Of a DNA stretch of 64,000 nt, positions 1 to 7,152 are shown one piece after another. Each line of letters opens with the position of its first letter. The first letter of the stretch is position 1. Position numbers and translations under genes: made by a program. The DNA is from Oceaniglobus trochenteri (GTDB lineage: Bacteria; Pseudomonadota; Alphaproteobacteria; Rhodobacterales; Rhodobacteraceae), in NCBI RefSeq assembly GCF_020529025.1, contig NZ_JACNMM010000004.1, positions 62,001-126,000 on the forward strand. Direction: 5' to 3'. A model generated the notes under the pieces. It saw only the letters and a list, made by a program, of their open reading frames with translations. It did not search any database and was not told where the DNA came from.

Positions 1-100
1 CCATCAGGCGGCCCTGCATGTCGACAAGGCAGGCCAGAACGGTGTCGATCTCGCCGCGGTCGGCCAGTTGGGCGAGGGTGTCTAGGGTCATCCGGGGCAT
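1..100 (-). CDS. Glutamine-synthetase family protein, N-terminal fragment
   Basis: Only the first 33 codons are in the window; the rest runs off the left edge. The start is the ATG whose complement is at 98-100. The peptide ends with VDMQGRLM, which matches the N-terminal beta-grasp segment of type III / gamma-glutamyl-ligase-like glutamine synthetases (typically VDMQGRLMGKR). It lies downstream of a TRAP substrate-binding protein on the same strand and near an N-formylglutamate amidohydrolase, so an amide-ligase or gamma-glutamylation role in catabolism of an N-containing compound is more likely than housekeeping GlnA. The family call rests on this short peptide only. Confidence 0.6.
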   Translation of the reverse strand, partial: MPRMTLDTLAQLADRGEIDTVLACLVDMQGRLM

Positions 101-119
101 GGTCGCATCCTTAAATGGG

Positions 120-142
120 GGCGCGCGGTTATCCCGCGCGCC
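120..142 (-). terminator. Stem-loop between TRAP binding protein gene and GS-like gene
   Basis: A perfect 9-bp inverted repeat (GGCGCGCGG / CCGCGCGCC) encloses a 5-nt loop. It sits in the 70-nt gap between the stop codon at 171 and the start codon at 100. There is no long T-run on the minus strand, so it may be a partial terminator or an mRNA-stabilising hairpin that raises binding-protein levels over the downstream ligase. Confidence 0.45.
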
Positions 143-170
143 ATCGTCTTATTGTTCGAAAAGGTCAAGT

Positions 171-1199
171 TCAGCCATAACGATAGGGGCGTCCGGCCTT
201 TCGCATGTCGGCATTGTACTTTTTGAAGATCTCGACAACCTTTGCCTTTGTCGGGCTTTCGGCGGCGATTTCATCCCAGAAGACCTCGGCCGCGTCCTCG
301 ACCTTCTGCCATTCGTCATCGGGGATGCTGGTCAGTTCCATCTTCGGCCCGTTGACGCGCAGCGCGGCCTCACCGCCCCAGTACCACCACTGGCGATAAT
401 AGTGGCTTTGGTCACAGCAGACGCGGAACAGTTCCTGCAGGTGGGGGGGCAGTTCGTTCCAGCGGTCCTGGTTGGCAAAGAACGATCCGGCCCAGGCGCC
501 CGAGATGTTGTTGGTGAGGAAATAGTTGGTCACATCCGCCCAGCCGACCGTGTAATCCTCGGTGATGCCCGACCAGGCGATGCCGTCCAACTCGCCGGTT
601 TGCACGGCCACTTCGATGTCTTCCCAGGGCAGGGTGACGGGCACAACGCCGAATTGCTCGAGGAAGCGCCCGGCGGTGGGGAAGGTGAAGACGCGCTTGC
701 CCTTCAGGTCTTCCAAGCTGCGGATGGGGTCTTTCGTGGCGAAATGGCACGGATCCCAGGCGCCGGCGCTGATGTGTTTCACGCCGACCTTGGAATATTC
801 CTCGTCCCAGATCTCGTTCAGTCCGTACTGGTTGAACAGCACCGGCACATCGAGGCTATAGCGCGAGGCGAAGGGAAAATAGCCGCCGAACACGGTGACT
901 TCGGTGGGCGATGCCATGCTGTCGTCGTCCGACTGCACCGCGTCGATGGTGCCACGCTGCAGGGCGCGGAACAGCTCTCCGGTGGGCACCAGCTGGTCGG
1001 CATAGAACAGCTCGATCTCCATCTGGTCGCCGGCGATGGCGTTGAAGCTCTTGATCGCGGGGTCGATGACGTGTGCGGCCAGGGCCGGGCCGGCATAGGT
1101 TTGCATCCGCCACGTGATCTTGCCCTGGGCGATGGCCGGCGTGGCCAGCGCGGCGGGGGCAACCGCGGCCCCGGCGATGAACTTGCGTCTGGTGGTCAT
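171..1199 (-). CDS. TRAP transporter substrate-binding protein (DctP family)
   Basis: The periplasmic solute receptor of a tripartite ATP-independent (TRAP) transporter, 342 aa, the usual length. It opens with a twin-arginine signal (MTTRRKFIAGAAVAPAA, then ATPAIA before the mature start), so export by Tat is likely. The start at 1199 is chosen because AGGAGA lies about 7 nt upstream; the frame stays open 21 codons further but without a better site. The mature part has the DctP pattern of residues around WPL/LPWEDIEVAVQTGELDG. It is encoded with DctM and DctQ just upstream in the same operon. The ligand cannot be read from the sequence; neighbours suggest an organic acid or N-acyl amino acid. 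Confidence 0.9.
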   Translation of the reverse strand: MTTRRKFIAGAAVAPAALATPAIAQGKITWRMQTYAGPALAAHVIDPAIKSFNAIAGDQMEIELFYADQLVPTGELFRALQRGTIDAVQSDDDSMASPTEVTVFGGYFPFASRYSLDVPVLFNQYGLNEIWDEEYSKVGVKHISAGAWDPCHFATKDPIRSLEDLKGKRVFTFPTAGRFLEQFGVVPVTLPWEDIEVAVQTGELDGIAWSGITEDYTVGWADVTNYFLTNNISGAWAGSFFANQDRWNELPPHLQELFRVCCDQSHYYRQWWYWGGEAALRVNGPKMELTSIPDDEWQKVEDAAEVFWDEIAAESPTKAKVVEIFKKYNADMRKAGRPYRYG

Positions 1200-1245
1200 G
1201 TCTTCTCTCCTTGCTGGTGGGATGCCCCGTTCGGGGTCATTTTCG

Positions 1246-2571
1246 TTATTTTCCATAGACATAATCGGGCAGCCACAGGGCGATCTGCGGAAAGACCATG
1301 ATCACCGCCAGCGCCAGGACCATCACCGCCACGAAGGGCACGATCGAACGGTAGATGTCGCCCAGCGACACCTCGTCCGGGGCCATGGCACGCATCAGGA
1401 AAAGGTTATAGCCGAAGGGCGGCGTCATGTACGCGATCTGGGTGGTGATGGTGTAAAGCACCCCGTACCAGATCAGATCGAAGCCCAGGGCATCGACCAG
1501 CGGAATATAGAGCGGCGCGACGATCACCAGCATGGCGGTGTCGTCAAGGAACGTCCCCATGAGGATGAAGGACAGTTGCATCAGGATCAGGATCGTCCAG
1601 GGCGACAGGCCAAGTTGCGCGGTGAACAGATCCTCGATGGCCTTCACGGCGCCAAGTCCGTCGAAGACCGCGCCAAAGCCAAGGGCGGCCAGGATGATCC
1701 ACATGAACATGCAGGAAATGCCCAGGGTGTTGCGCACCGAGTTCTCGAAGACCTCACGCGTCATGCGGCCTTTCAGGACGGCGGCCAGGAAGGCGGTGAT
1801 CGCCCCGATGGCCGAGGATTCGACCAGCGATGTCCAGCCGTTGACGAAGGGCACCATCATCGCGGCGAAGATGAACAGCGGCAGAAGGCCCGCGCGCAAC
1901 AGGCGGCGCTTTTCGGCAGGCGTGATCGCTGCCAGTTCCCCGGGCGGGATCACCGGGCCTAGGGCGGGGTTGGCGCGGCACCGGATCACGATATAGGCGA
2001 TGAACATGCCCGCCATCATCAGCCCCGGCACGACTCCCGCCAGCCACAACTGGCCCACCGGCTGGCGCGCGATCATCGCGTAAAGCACCAGCACCACCGA
2101 GGGCGGCACCAGGATGCCCAGGGACGATCCGGCCTGGATCACCCCGGTGACCATCCGTTTGTCATAGCCGCGTTTCAGAAGTTCGGGCAGGGCGATGGTG
2201 GCACCGATGGCCATGCCCGCCACGGAAAGCCCGTTCATCGCCGAAATCAGCACCATCAGCAGGATCGTCCCGATGGCCAGCCCGCCGTTCACCGGCCCCA
2301 TCCAGACGTGGAACATGCGGTATAGATCGTCGGCGATGCGCGATTCCGACAGGACATAGCCCATGAAGATGAACATCGGCAGCGTCAGCAGCGGATACCA
2401 TTTCATCAGCTTCATGGCGGCGGCGAAGGGAATGTCGATGCCCCCGGTGCCATAAAGCGCAACGGCCGAAATCGCGGCCACGGCACCGATGGCCCCGAAG
2501 ACACGTTGCCCGGTCAGCAGCAGAAGCATCATGGTGCCGAACATCAGCAGGGCGATGAATTCATAGTCCAT
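1246..2571 (-). CDS. TRAP transporter large permease (DctM family)
   Basis: The 441-aa large membrane subunit that carries sodium-coupled transport in TRAP systems. It is almost entirely hydrophobic, with about 12 predicted membrane segments, and shows the family stretch LPMFIFMGYVLSESRIADDL near residues 60-80 and GSSLGILVPPSVVLVLYAM near 150. Its start overlaps the DctQ stop as TGATG at 2569-2573, so the two are translationally coupled. It ends 46 nt before the DctP start. Length and order (Q-M-P) are typical. Confidence 0.93.
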   Translation of the reverse strand: MDYEFIALLMFGTMMLLLLTGQRVFGAIGAVAAISAVALYGTGGIDIPFAAAMKLMKWYPLLTLPMFIFMGYVLSESRIADDLYRMFHVWMGPVNGGLAIGTILLMVLISAMNGLSVAGMAIGATIALPELLKRGYDKRMVTGVIQAGSSLGILVPPSVVLVLYAMIARQPVGQLWLAGVVPGLMMAGMFIAYIVIRCRANPALGPVIPPGELAAITPAEKRRLLRAGLLPLFIFAAMMVPFVNGWTSLVESSAIGAITAFLAAVLKGRMTREVFENSVRNTLGISCMFMWIILAALGFGAVFDGLGAVKAIEDLFTAQLGLSPWTILILMQLSFILMGTFLDDTAMLVIVAPLYIPLVDALGFDLIWYGVLYTITTQIAYMTPPFGYNLFLMRAMAPDEVSLGDIYRSIVPFVAVMVLALAVIMVFPQIALWLPDYVYGK

Positions 2572-3137
2572 CAGATGTCTCCCCCCCGCAGGCGGATGAT
2601 ATCCTTGATGAATTCCGAAACCGCCTGCAGCAGCATCAGGATAAGGCCCGTCACCATCACCACCTTGATCGGCCAGAGGTAGGGCCGCCAGGATGTGGGC
2701 GAGCGTTCAAGCCGGCCGATCTCTTCACTGCCCGAGGCAAGGCCGACGAAATAGCCGACATATTCGGTGCCCCAATATCCAAGCGAATAGGCAAGCGACC
2801 CCAGGCCCCCATAAAGCAGCACTCCTAGATAGAAGATCAGGAAGAAGATGGTGAAGGCATCCACCAGCGCCTTGCGCCGGGGCGACCAGGCGCCATAGAG
2901 CAGGTCCATCCGCACGTTGCTGCCCAGTTGGATCGCATAGGCACCGCCCAGGATGTAATAGGTGACCATGGCGAACTGCGCCATTTCGAGTGTCCACGAG
3001 ACGGGCAGGAAGAATGTCTTCGAGATCGACGACCACAGCAGAACCGCCATCATGGCAAAGATGCCGTACATCACGAACCGCCCGACCCGGTGGTTCAGCC
3101 CATCGACGATGGCGACAAAGCGGCGGGCGACGCTCAT
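2571..3137 (-). CDS. TRAP transporter small permease (DctQ family)
   Basis: The 188-aa small integral-membrane subunit with four hydrophobic segments (near residues 20-40, 55-75, 95-120 and 155-180). The family-typical pattern WTLEMAQFAMVTYYILGGAY is near residues 45-65. It starts inside the stop of the preceding amidohydrolase gene (ATGA at 3134-3137) and overlaps DctM at its end. It is needed with DctM for uptake of the ligand delivered by DctP. Confidence 0.9.
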   Translation of the reverse strand: MSVARRFVAIVDGLNHRVGRFVMYGIFAMMAVLLWSSISKTFFLPVSWTLEMAQFAMVTYYILGGAYAIQLGSNVRMDLLYGAWSPRRKALVDAFTIFFLIFYLGVLLYGGLGSLAYSLGYWGTEYVGYFVGLASGSEEIGRLERSPTSWRPYLWPIKVVMVTGLILMLLQAVSEFIKDIIRLRGGDI

Positions 3138-3916
3138 GCCGGGTGCCCCTTTGCCGGGGTCTGATCAAGTCCATGGGCCAGCAGCACCTCGATCACGTCG
3201 GCGATGCGGGCGATGTCGGCGGCGTTCTTCAACAGGTCGTTGCGGATTTCCAGCATGGCGTTGGGCAGGTTCTGGGCCAGCGCGTGACGCTCTAGCGTGT
3301 GCAGCACCCCGTCGCCCGGCCCGTAGGGCGCGTTGGCTTCGGTGCGCAGGGGGTTGCCGGGGGCCGACAGAAGGGCGCGGCCCAGCCGTTCATCGCGCGG
3401 ATCGAACAGTACGCCCAGTTCGACAGTGCGAGGGGCGCCGTGAAAGACAGGGGTGAAGCTGTGGACGGTCACGATGGCGGGGTGGTTCATCCGGGCGATC
3501 TGATCGGCCAGGGCGGCGTGAAACGGATCGTAAAGCGCGGCGCTGCGTTGGTTGCGCTGCGCGCTTGTCAGGTTCGCATTGCCCGGCACGGTGATGCGTT
3601 CGCTTTGCGCGGGCATGGATGATGCGGCCTCGGGCGGGCGGTTGCAGTCATAGGCCAGGCGCGAAAACCGCGCGGCCACCAGGGGCGCGTTCAGCCGGTC
3701 GGACAGCGCCAGCGCCAGGTCGAAGGCGCCCGGGTCCCAGACCGCGTGCGACATGCGGTCGCCTGCGGCAAGGCCGAGATTGCCCAGGGCCTCGGGTATG
3801 ACGGGGCTGGCATGTTCGCAGACCAGGACCAGCCGAGCCTTGCCCGAGGGGTTCAGAACCTCGACCGGGGGGCCGTCGGTTTCGGATAGAAGGGGGGCGA
3901 GGCGGGCATGAGTCAT
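3134..3916 (-). CDS. N-formylglutamate amidohydrolase family protein
   Basis: A 260-aa cytoplasmic hydrolase of the N-formylglutamate amidohydrolase (HutG/FGase) family, which releases formate from N-formyl amino acids. Visible features are LVCEHASPVIPE (residues about 31-42), YDCNRPPEA (about 89-97) and TVHSFTPVFHG (about 146-156), which hold the metal-binding and catalytic residues of the family. It is the first gene of the leftward operon, before the TRAP genes. No good ribosome site precedes the ATG at 3916, and a second ATG at 3909 is possible. No other hut genes are seen, so the substrate may be another N-acyl glutamate rather than a histidine intermediate. Confidence 0.85.
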   Translation of the reverse strand: MTHARLAPLLSETDGPPVEVLNPSGKARLVLVCEHASPVIPEALGNLGLAAGDRMSHAVWDPGAFDLALALSDRLNAPLVAARFSRLAYDCNRPPEAASSMPAQSERITVPGNANLTSAQRNQRSAALYDPFHAALADQIARMNHPAIVTVHSFTPVFHGAPRTVELGVLFDPRDERLGRALLSAPGNPLRTEANAPYGPGDGVLHTLERHALAQNLPNAMLEIRNDLLKNAADIARIADVIEVLLAHGLDQTPAKGHPA

Positions 3917-3943
3917 GGTGTGAACAGTTCATTACATTTTCTT

Positions 3944-3972
3944 TTGCCCTGTCAAATGAATTTCAGTATCTT
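3944..3972 (+). promoter_or_regulatory. Sigma-70-like promoter of the RpiR regulator gene
   Basis: TTGCCC (3944-3949) and TATCTT (3967-3972) are separated by exactly 17 nt, inside the 96-nt divergent gap. The predicted start lies about 35 nt upstream of the regulator's ATG. The spacer contains a small palindrome described separately. Inferred by eye. Confidence 0.4.
3957..3965. promoter_or_regulatory. Palindrome TGAATTTCA, candidate RpiR operator
   Basis: A perfect odd palindrome (TGAA-T-TTCA) lies between the -35 and -10 hexamers of the predicted regulator promoter and in the divergent gap before the amidohydrolase-TRAP operon. RpiR proteins bind short palindromes, so autoregulation and control of the divergent operon are plausible. 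It is short, so chance is possible. Confidence 0.35.
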
Positions 3973-3985
3973 TAACTTACGCCAG

Positions 3986-4001
3986 CCGGCGCAAGCGCCG
4001 G
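3986..4001 (+). other. Hairpin abutting the RpiR ribosome-binding site
   Basis: CCGGCGC and GCGCCGG form a perfect 7-bp stem with a 2-nt AA loop ending at 4001, the first base of the GAAGGAGG ribosome site before the ATG at 4013. It lies in the mRNA leader and could modulate access to the ribosome site. The tight loop means the terminal pair may be open. Confidence 0.4.
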
Positions 4002-4012
4002 AAGGAGGCCAG

Positions 4013-4885
4013 ATGCACGAAGATGAGGCAATGATCGAACAGCGGCTGCGCAGCGACCGCGAGGGGTTTACCCGCGCCGAAAAGCAACTGGTCGCGGCCC
4101 TTCTGGACAATTACCCCATGGCGGGGCTCGGCTCGATCAGCGAGCTGGCCGCCGCCGCCGATGTCAGCACGCCCACCGTGGTGCGGCTGGCGCGCAAGCT
4201 GGGCTTTGACGGCTTCTCCGATTTCCAGCGGGCCCTGCGTGCCGAAGTCTCGGCGCAGATCCGCGCGCCGCTGTCGAAAAAGGATCTCTGGAGCACCGAC
4301 CCCGGCGAGGCGCATCCGCTGAACCGGTTTGCCGATGCCATCTCGATGAACGTGCGCAGCACGCTGCAACGGGTCGATATCGCGGATTTCGATGCCGTCA
4401 CCGCCCTTTTGGCGGATCGCCAATGTGCCGTGTCCATCGCCGGGGGACGGATCACCCGGTCGCTGGCCGACTACCTGTTCAACCACCTTCAGATCCTGCG
4501 CCCGGGCGTGCAGCACCTCAGCCAGTCGTCGAATGTCTGGCCGCAATACCTGGTGGACATGAACGCCGACACCGTTCTGGTGATGTTCGACATCCGCCGC
4601 TATGAATCCGACCTTCTGAAGCTGGCCCGCCTGGCCGAGGAACGCGGCGCGCGGATCGTGCTGTTCACCGACCAGTGGGGCTCGCCCGTCGGGCGGCATG
4701 CGCGGTTCCGGTTCCACGCCTCGGTCGAGGTGCCGTCAAGCTGGGACAGCACCGTGGCCATCATGCTGCTGGTCGAAGCCCTGGTGGCGCAGGTGCAGGA
4801 GACCATCGGCGCAGAAAGTCGCGAACGCATCGAAGAGCTGGAGGGGATGTTCGGCAAGACCCGCCTCTTTCGCAATTTCACCTGA
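4013..4885 (+). CDS. MurR/RpiR family transcriptional regulator
   Basis: A 290-aa regulator with an N-terminal HTH_6 DNA-binding domain (residues about 5-80; SISELAAAADVSTPTVVRLA holds the recognition helices) and a C-terminal SIS sugar-isomerase-like domain (about 120-270; VSIAGGRITRSLADYLFN contains the phosphate-binding region). The ATG at 4013 is chosen because GGAGG lies 5 nt upstream; an in-frame open stretch begins 35 codons earlier with no ribosome site. It is divergent from the amidohydrolase/TRAP/ligase operon and is its likely regulator. The SIS ligand is unknown. Confidence 0.88.
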   Translation: MHEDEAMIEQRLRSDREGFTRAEKQLVAALLDNYPMAGLGSISELAAAADVSTPTVVRLARKLGFDGFSDFQRALRAEVSAQIRAPLSKKDLWSTDPGEAHPLNRFADAISMNVRSTLQRVDIADFDAVTALLADRQCAVSIAGGRITRSLADYLFNHLQILRPGVQHLSQSSNVWPQYLVDMNADTVLVMFDIRRYESDLLKLARLAEERGARIVLFTDQWGSPVGRHARFRFHASVEVPSSWDSTVAIMLLVEALVAQVQETIGAESRERIEELEGMFGKTRLFRNFT

Positions 4886-4941
4886 GGATCGGGGAGGGGG
4901 AGGGGCCTGTGGCGGGTTTTCGCACATTCCGAGGAATCACC

Positions 4942-4971
4942 TTGTGTGGTGAATTGCAGCCCGACTATAAT
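4942..4971 (+). promoter_or_regulatory. Promoter of the exopolysaccharide operon with overlapping palindrome
   Basis: TTGTGT (4942-4947) and a consensus TATAAT (4966-4971) are 18 nt apart, upstream of the CapD-type gene. An imperfect palindrome (TCACC-N6-GGTGA) covers the -35 box, a normal place for a repressor site. The predicted transcript has a leader of roughly 120 nt, ending in a GC hairpin at 5039-5053 and a T-rich run at 5059-5069. Confidence 0.5.
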
Positions 4972-5096
4972 TGCAGCGCCCGGCCTAAGGTCGGTCTGCT
5001 TGCACTTTGGGCGTTCCCTGTCGATCGCTTCATATAAGGCCGCTCCTTGCGGCTCTCATTTATTTTTTTCTCATGCGCCAATTTCGGGTGTGCTAC

Positions 5097-6992
5097 ATGA
5101 ACCAGATGATCATTTTTTTCACCTCGCTGCCAAGGGAGGCGAAACGGTCGATTCTTCTCACGGTCGATGTCGTTCTCCTTCCAATCGCTTATATTTTCAC
5201 CTTCACCGTCCAACAGGAAACCTTCGATGTCGCGCCCTCGGCGGGCACCGGCGCGCTGGTGCTTGCGCTGCTTGTCGTCATCACGTCGGGTGTCTCCAAG
5301 GCACTGAAAATTCCCAACATTCAGCTGAATTCCTATGACGTGAACGGCATGGGCCGGATCGCCGCCCTGTCGGTGATCGTGGCCGTGGCGACCGGGGTTC
5401 TGCACCAGATTGCCGGCATTCCGCTGAGTTCGGGAAGCTACGTCATGTTCGGCATCGTCTATTTCATCGTGTCGGCCGCGACCCGCGTTGTCATGCTTGA
5501 GGTATTGACGGCCATGTACCGGCGCACCAACCCGCGCTGCCGCGTCCTGATCTACGGGGCGGGCACCACCGGCAGCCAGCTGGCCCGCGCGCTGATGGCC
5601 CACGAAACGATCAAGGCCGTTGCCTTTGTCGATGACAACACGGCCCTGCAAGGCCTGTCGATTGCCGGACTGCCGGTGAAACTGCCCACCGATATTGACC
5701 GGATCGTCGCGGAAAAGCAGGTTGACCGGGTGCTTCTGGCCATGCCTTCACTGTCGCATCCCAAGCAGATGCAGATCGCCCGCCGCCTTGAAAAGAAGGG
5801 GCTTGAGGTTCAGGCCCTGCCCAGCTTCGCGCAGCTGATCGGAGAAGAGCAGGCGCTTCTCGACAAGCTGGTGCCGATTGCTCCGGCGCAATTCCTGGGG
5901 CGCAAGGCCTTTGACCAGTCGCTGAACTTCGGCTGTTCGCATCTTGTTGGCCGCACCGTTCTGGTGACGGGCGGTGGCGGGTCCATCGGGTCGGAGCTGT
6001 GTCGCCAGGTGCTGGCCTGCAAGCCCGGCAAGCTGATCGTCTTCGACATCAGCGAATATGCCCTTTACGAGGCCGAGCGCGCGCTGCGCCCCCTTGCCCT
6101 GGAAACGGGGACCGAACTGGTCACCGTCCTGGGGTCGGTGACGGAACAGCGGCTGGTGCGCCGTGTGCTGCAGGATCAGAAGGTCAACGTGGTGCTGCAC
6201 GCCGCCGCCTACAAGCATGTTCCGATGGTGGAGCAGAACCCGCTTGTCGGGCTGGCCAACAATGTGCTGGGCACCTGGACGCTGGGCCGCGAGGCGCGCG
6301 AGGCCGGGGTTGAACGGTTCATCCTCGTGTCGTCGGACAAGGCCGTGCGCCCCACAAACGTCATGGGCGCCTCCAAGCGCCTGGCCGAATTCGTGGTGCA
6401 GGATCTTGCCGAACGTTCCCCCGGCACCGTCTTTGCCATGGTCCGTTTCGGCAACGTTCTCGGCTCTTCGGGTTCGGTCGTGCCGCTGTTTCAGGAACAG
6501 ATCGCGCGTGGCGGCCCTGTGACGGTGACGCATCGCGACGTGACCCGCTTCTTCATGACCATCGAGGAAGCAGTGAGCCTTGTCCTGATGGCGGGTTCCT
6601 TCGCGCGTGGGGGTGAGGTTTTCGTGCTGGACATGGGCCGGTCGCGCCGCATTTGGGACATGGCGCGCCAGGTGATCGAGGACGCGGGTTACACCGTCCG
6701 CGACGAGGCCAACCCGGACGGCGATATCGGGATCGAGGAGATCGGCCTGCGCCCGGGCGAGAAGCTGCACGAGGAGCTGCTGGTGGGCGAGGGGCATGCC
6801 ACCACGGCCCACGAAAAGATCTTTGCCGCGCACGAGGCCCGGCTGTCCGAGATCGAGGTCGCGTCGGCGATCCGCGCCCTGCGCGAGGCGCTGGCCACCG
6901 GAAACGACAAGGCCGCGCTGGCCGTGGCCGAGCGATTCGTCGAAGGGTATCACCCGGCCGGGCAATCCCTTGCCTCGGGCAGCGCCGGTTAA
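5097..6992 (+). CDS. CapD/WbpM-type nucleoside-diphosphate-sugar epimerase/dehydratase
   Basis: A membrane-anchored polysaccharide biosynthesis enzyme of about 631 aa that converts UDP-N-acetyl-hexosamine to a 4-keto-6-deoxy sugar. It has an N-terminal part with four membrane segments (residues about 1-140), a first Rossmann-like domain (about 145-260), then an SDR domain starting at TGGGGSIGSE (about 289-298). SSDKAVRPTNVMGASK (about 412-427) is the active-site region; Met replaces the usual Tyr, as in the long WbpM-type enzymes. The start is uncertain: ATG 5097 or 5106 fits the family, while the frame is open back to 5007. It is first in the exopolysaccharide locus and precedes yjbH by 160 nt. 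Confidence 0.87.
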   Translation: MNQMIIFFTSLPREAKRSILLTVDVVLLPIAYIFTFTVQQETFDVAPSAGTGALVLALLVVITSGVSKALKIPNIQLNSYDVNGMGRIAALSVIVAVATGVLHQIAGIPLSSGSYVMFGIVYFIVSAATRVVMLEVLTAMYRRTNPRCRVLIYGAGTTGSQLARALMAHETIKAVAFVDDNTALQGLSIAGLPVKLPTDIDRIVAEKQVDRVLLAMPSLSHPKQMQIARRLEKKGLEVQALPSFAQLIGEEQALLDKLVPIAPAQFLGRKAFDQSLNFGCSHLVGRTVLVTGGGGSIGSELCRQVLACKPGKLIVFDISEYALYEAERALRPLALETGTELVTVLGSVTEQRLVRRVLQDQKVNVVLHAAAYKHVPMVEQNPLVGLANNVLGTWTLGREAREAGVERFILVSSDKAVRPTNVMGASKRLAEFVVQDLAERSPGTVFAMVRFGNVLGSSGSVVPLFQEQIARGGPVTVTHRDVTRFFMTIEEAVSLVLMAGSFARGGEVFVLDMGRSRRIWDMARQVIEDAGYTVRDEANPDGDIGIEEIGLRPGEKLHEELLVGEGHATTAHEKIFAAHEARLSEIEVASAIRALREALATGNDKAALAVAERFVEGYHPAGQSLASGSAG

Positions 6993-7152
6993 GCATTACT
7001 CCGGCCAAAGGCGTTGAAAAATCGTCACATGCCATCGCTGCCGCACCTGCCGGGGCAGAGGGCGTTTGCATAGCACGGGCCTCCATCGCTACAACGGAAA
7101 GAACAGTGTGGCGCCGGGCTGGCCGACACTACAGCACAAGACAGGAACCGAT

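Noticed and set aside
4957-4980. Short direct repeat AATTGCAGC near the exopolysaccharide promoter
   Set aside because: Two 9-nt copies 16 nt apart are suggestive but within chance for an AT-rich promoter region.
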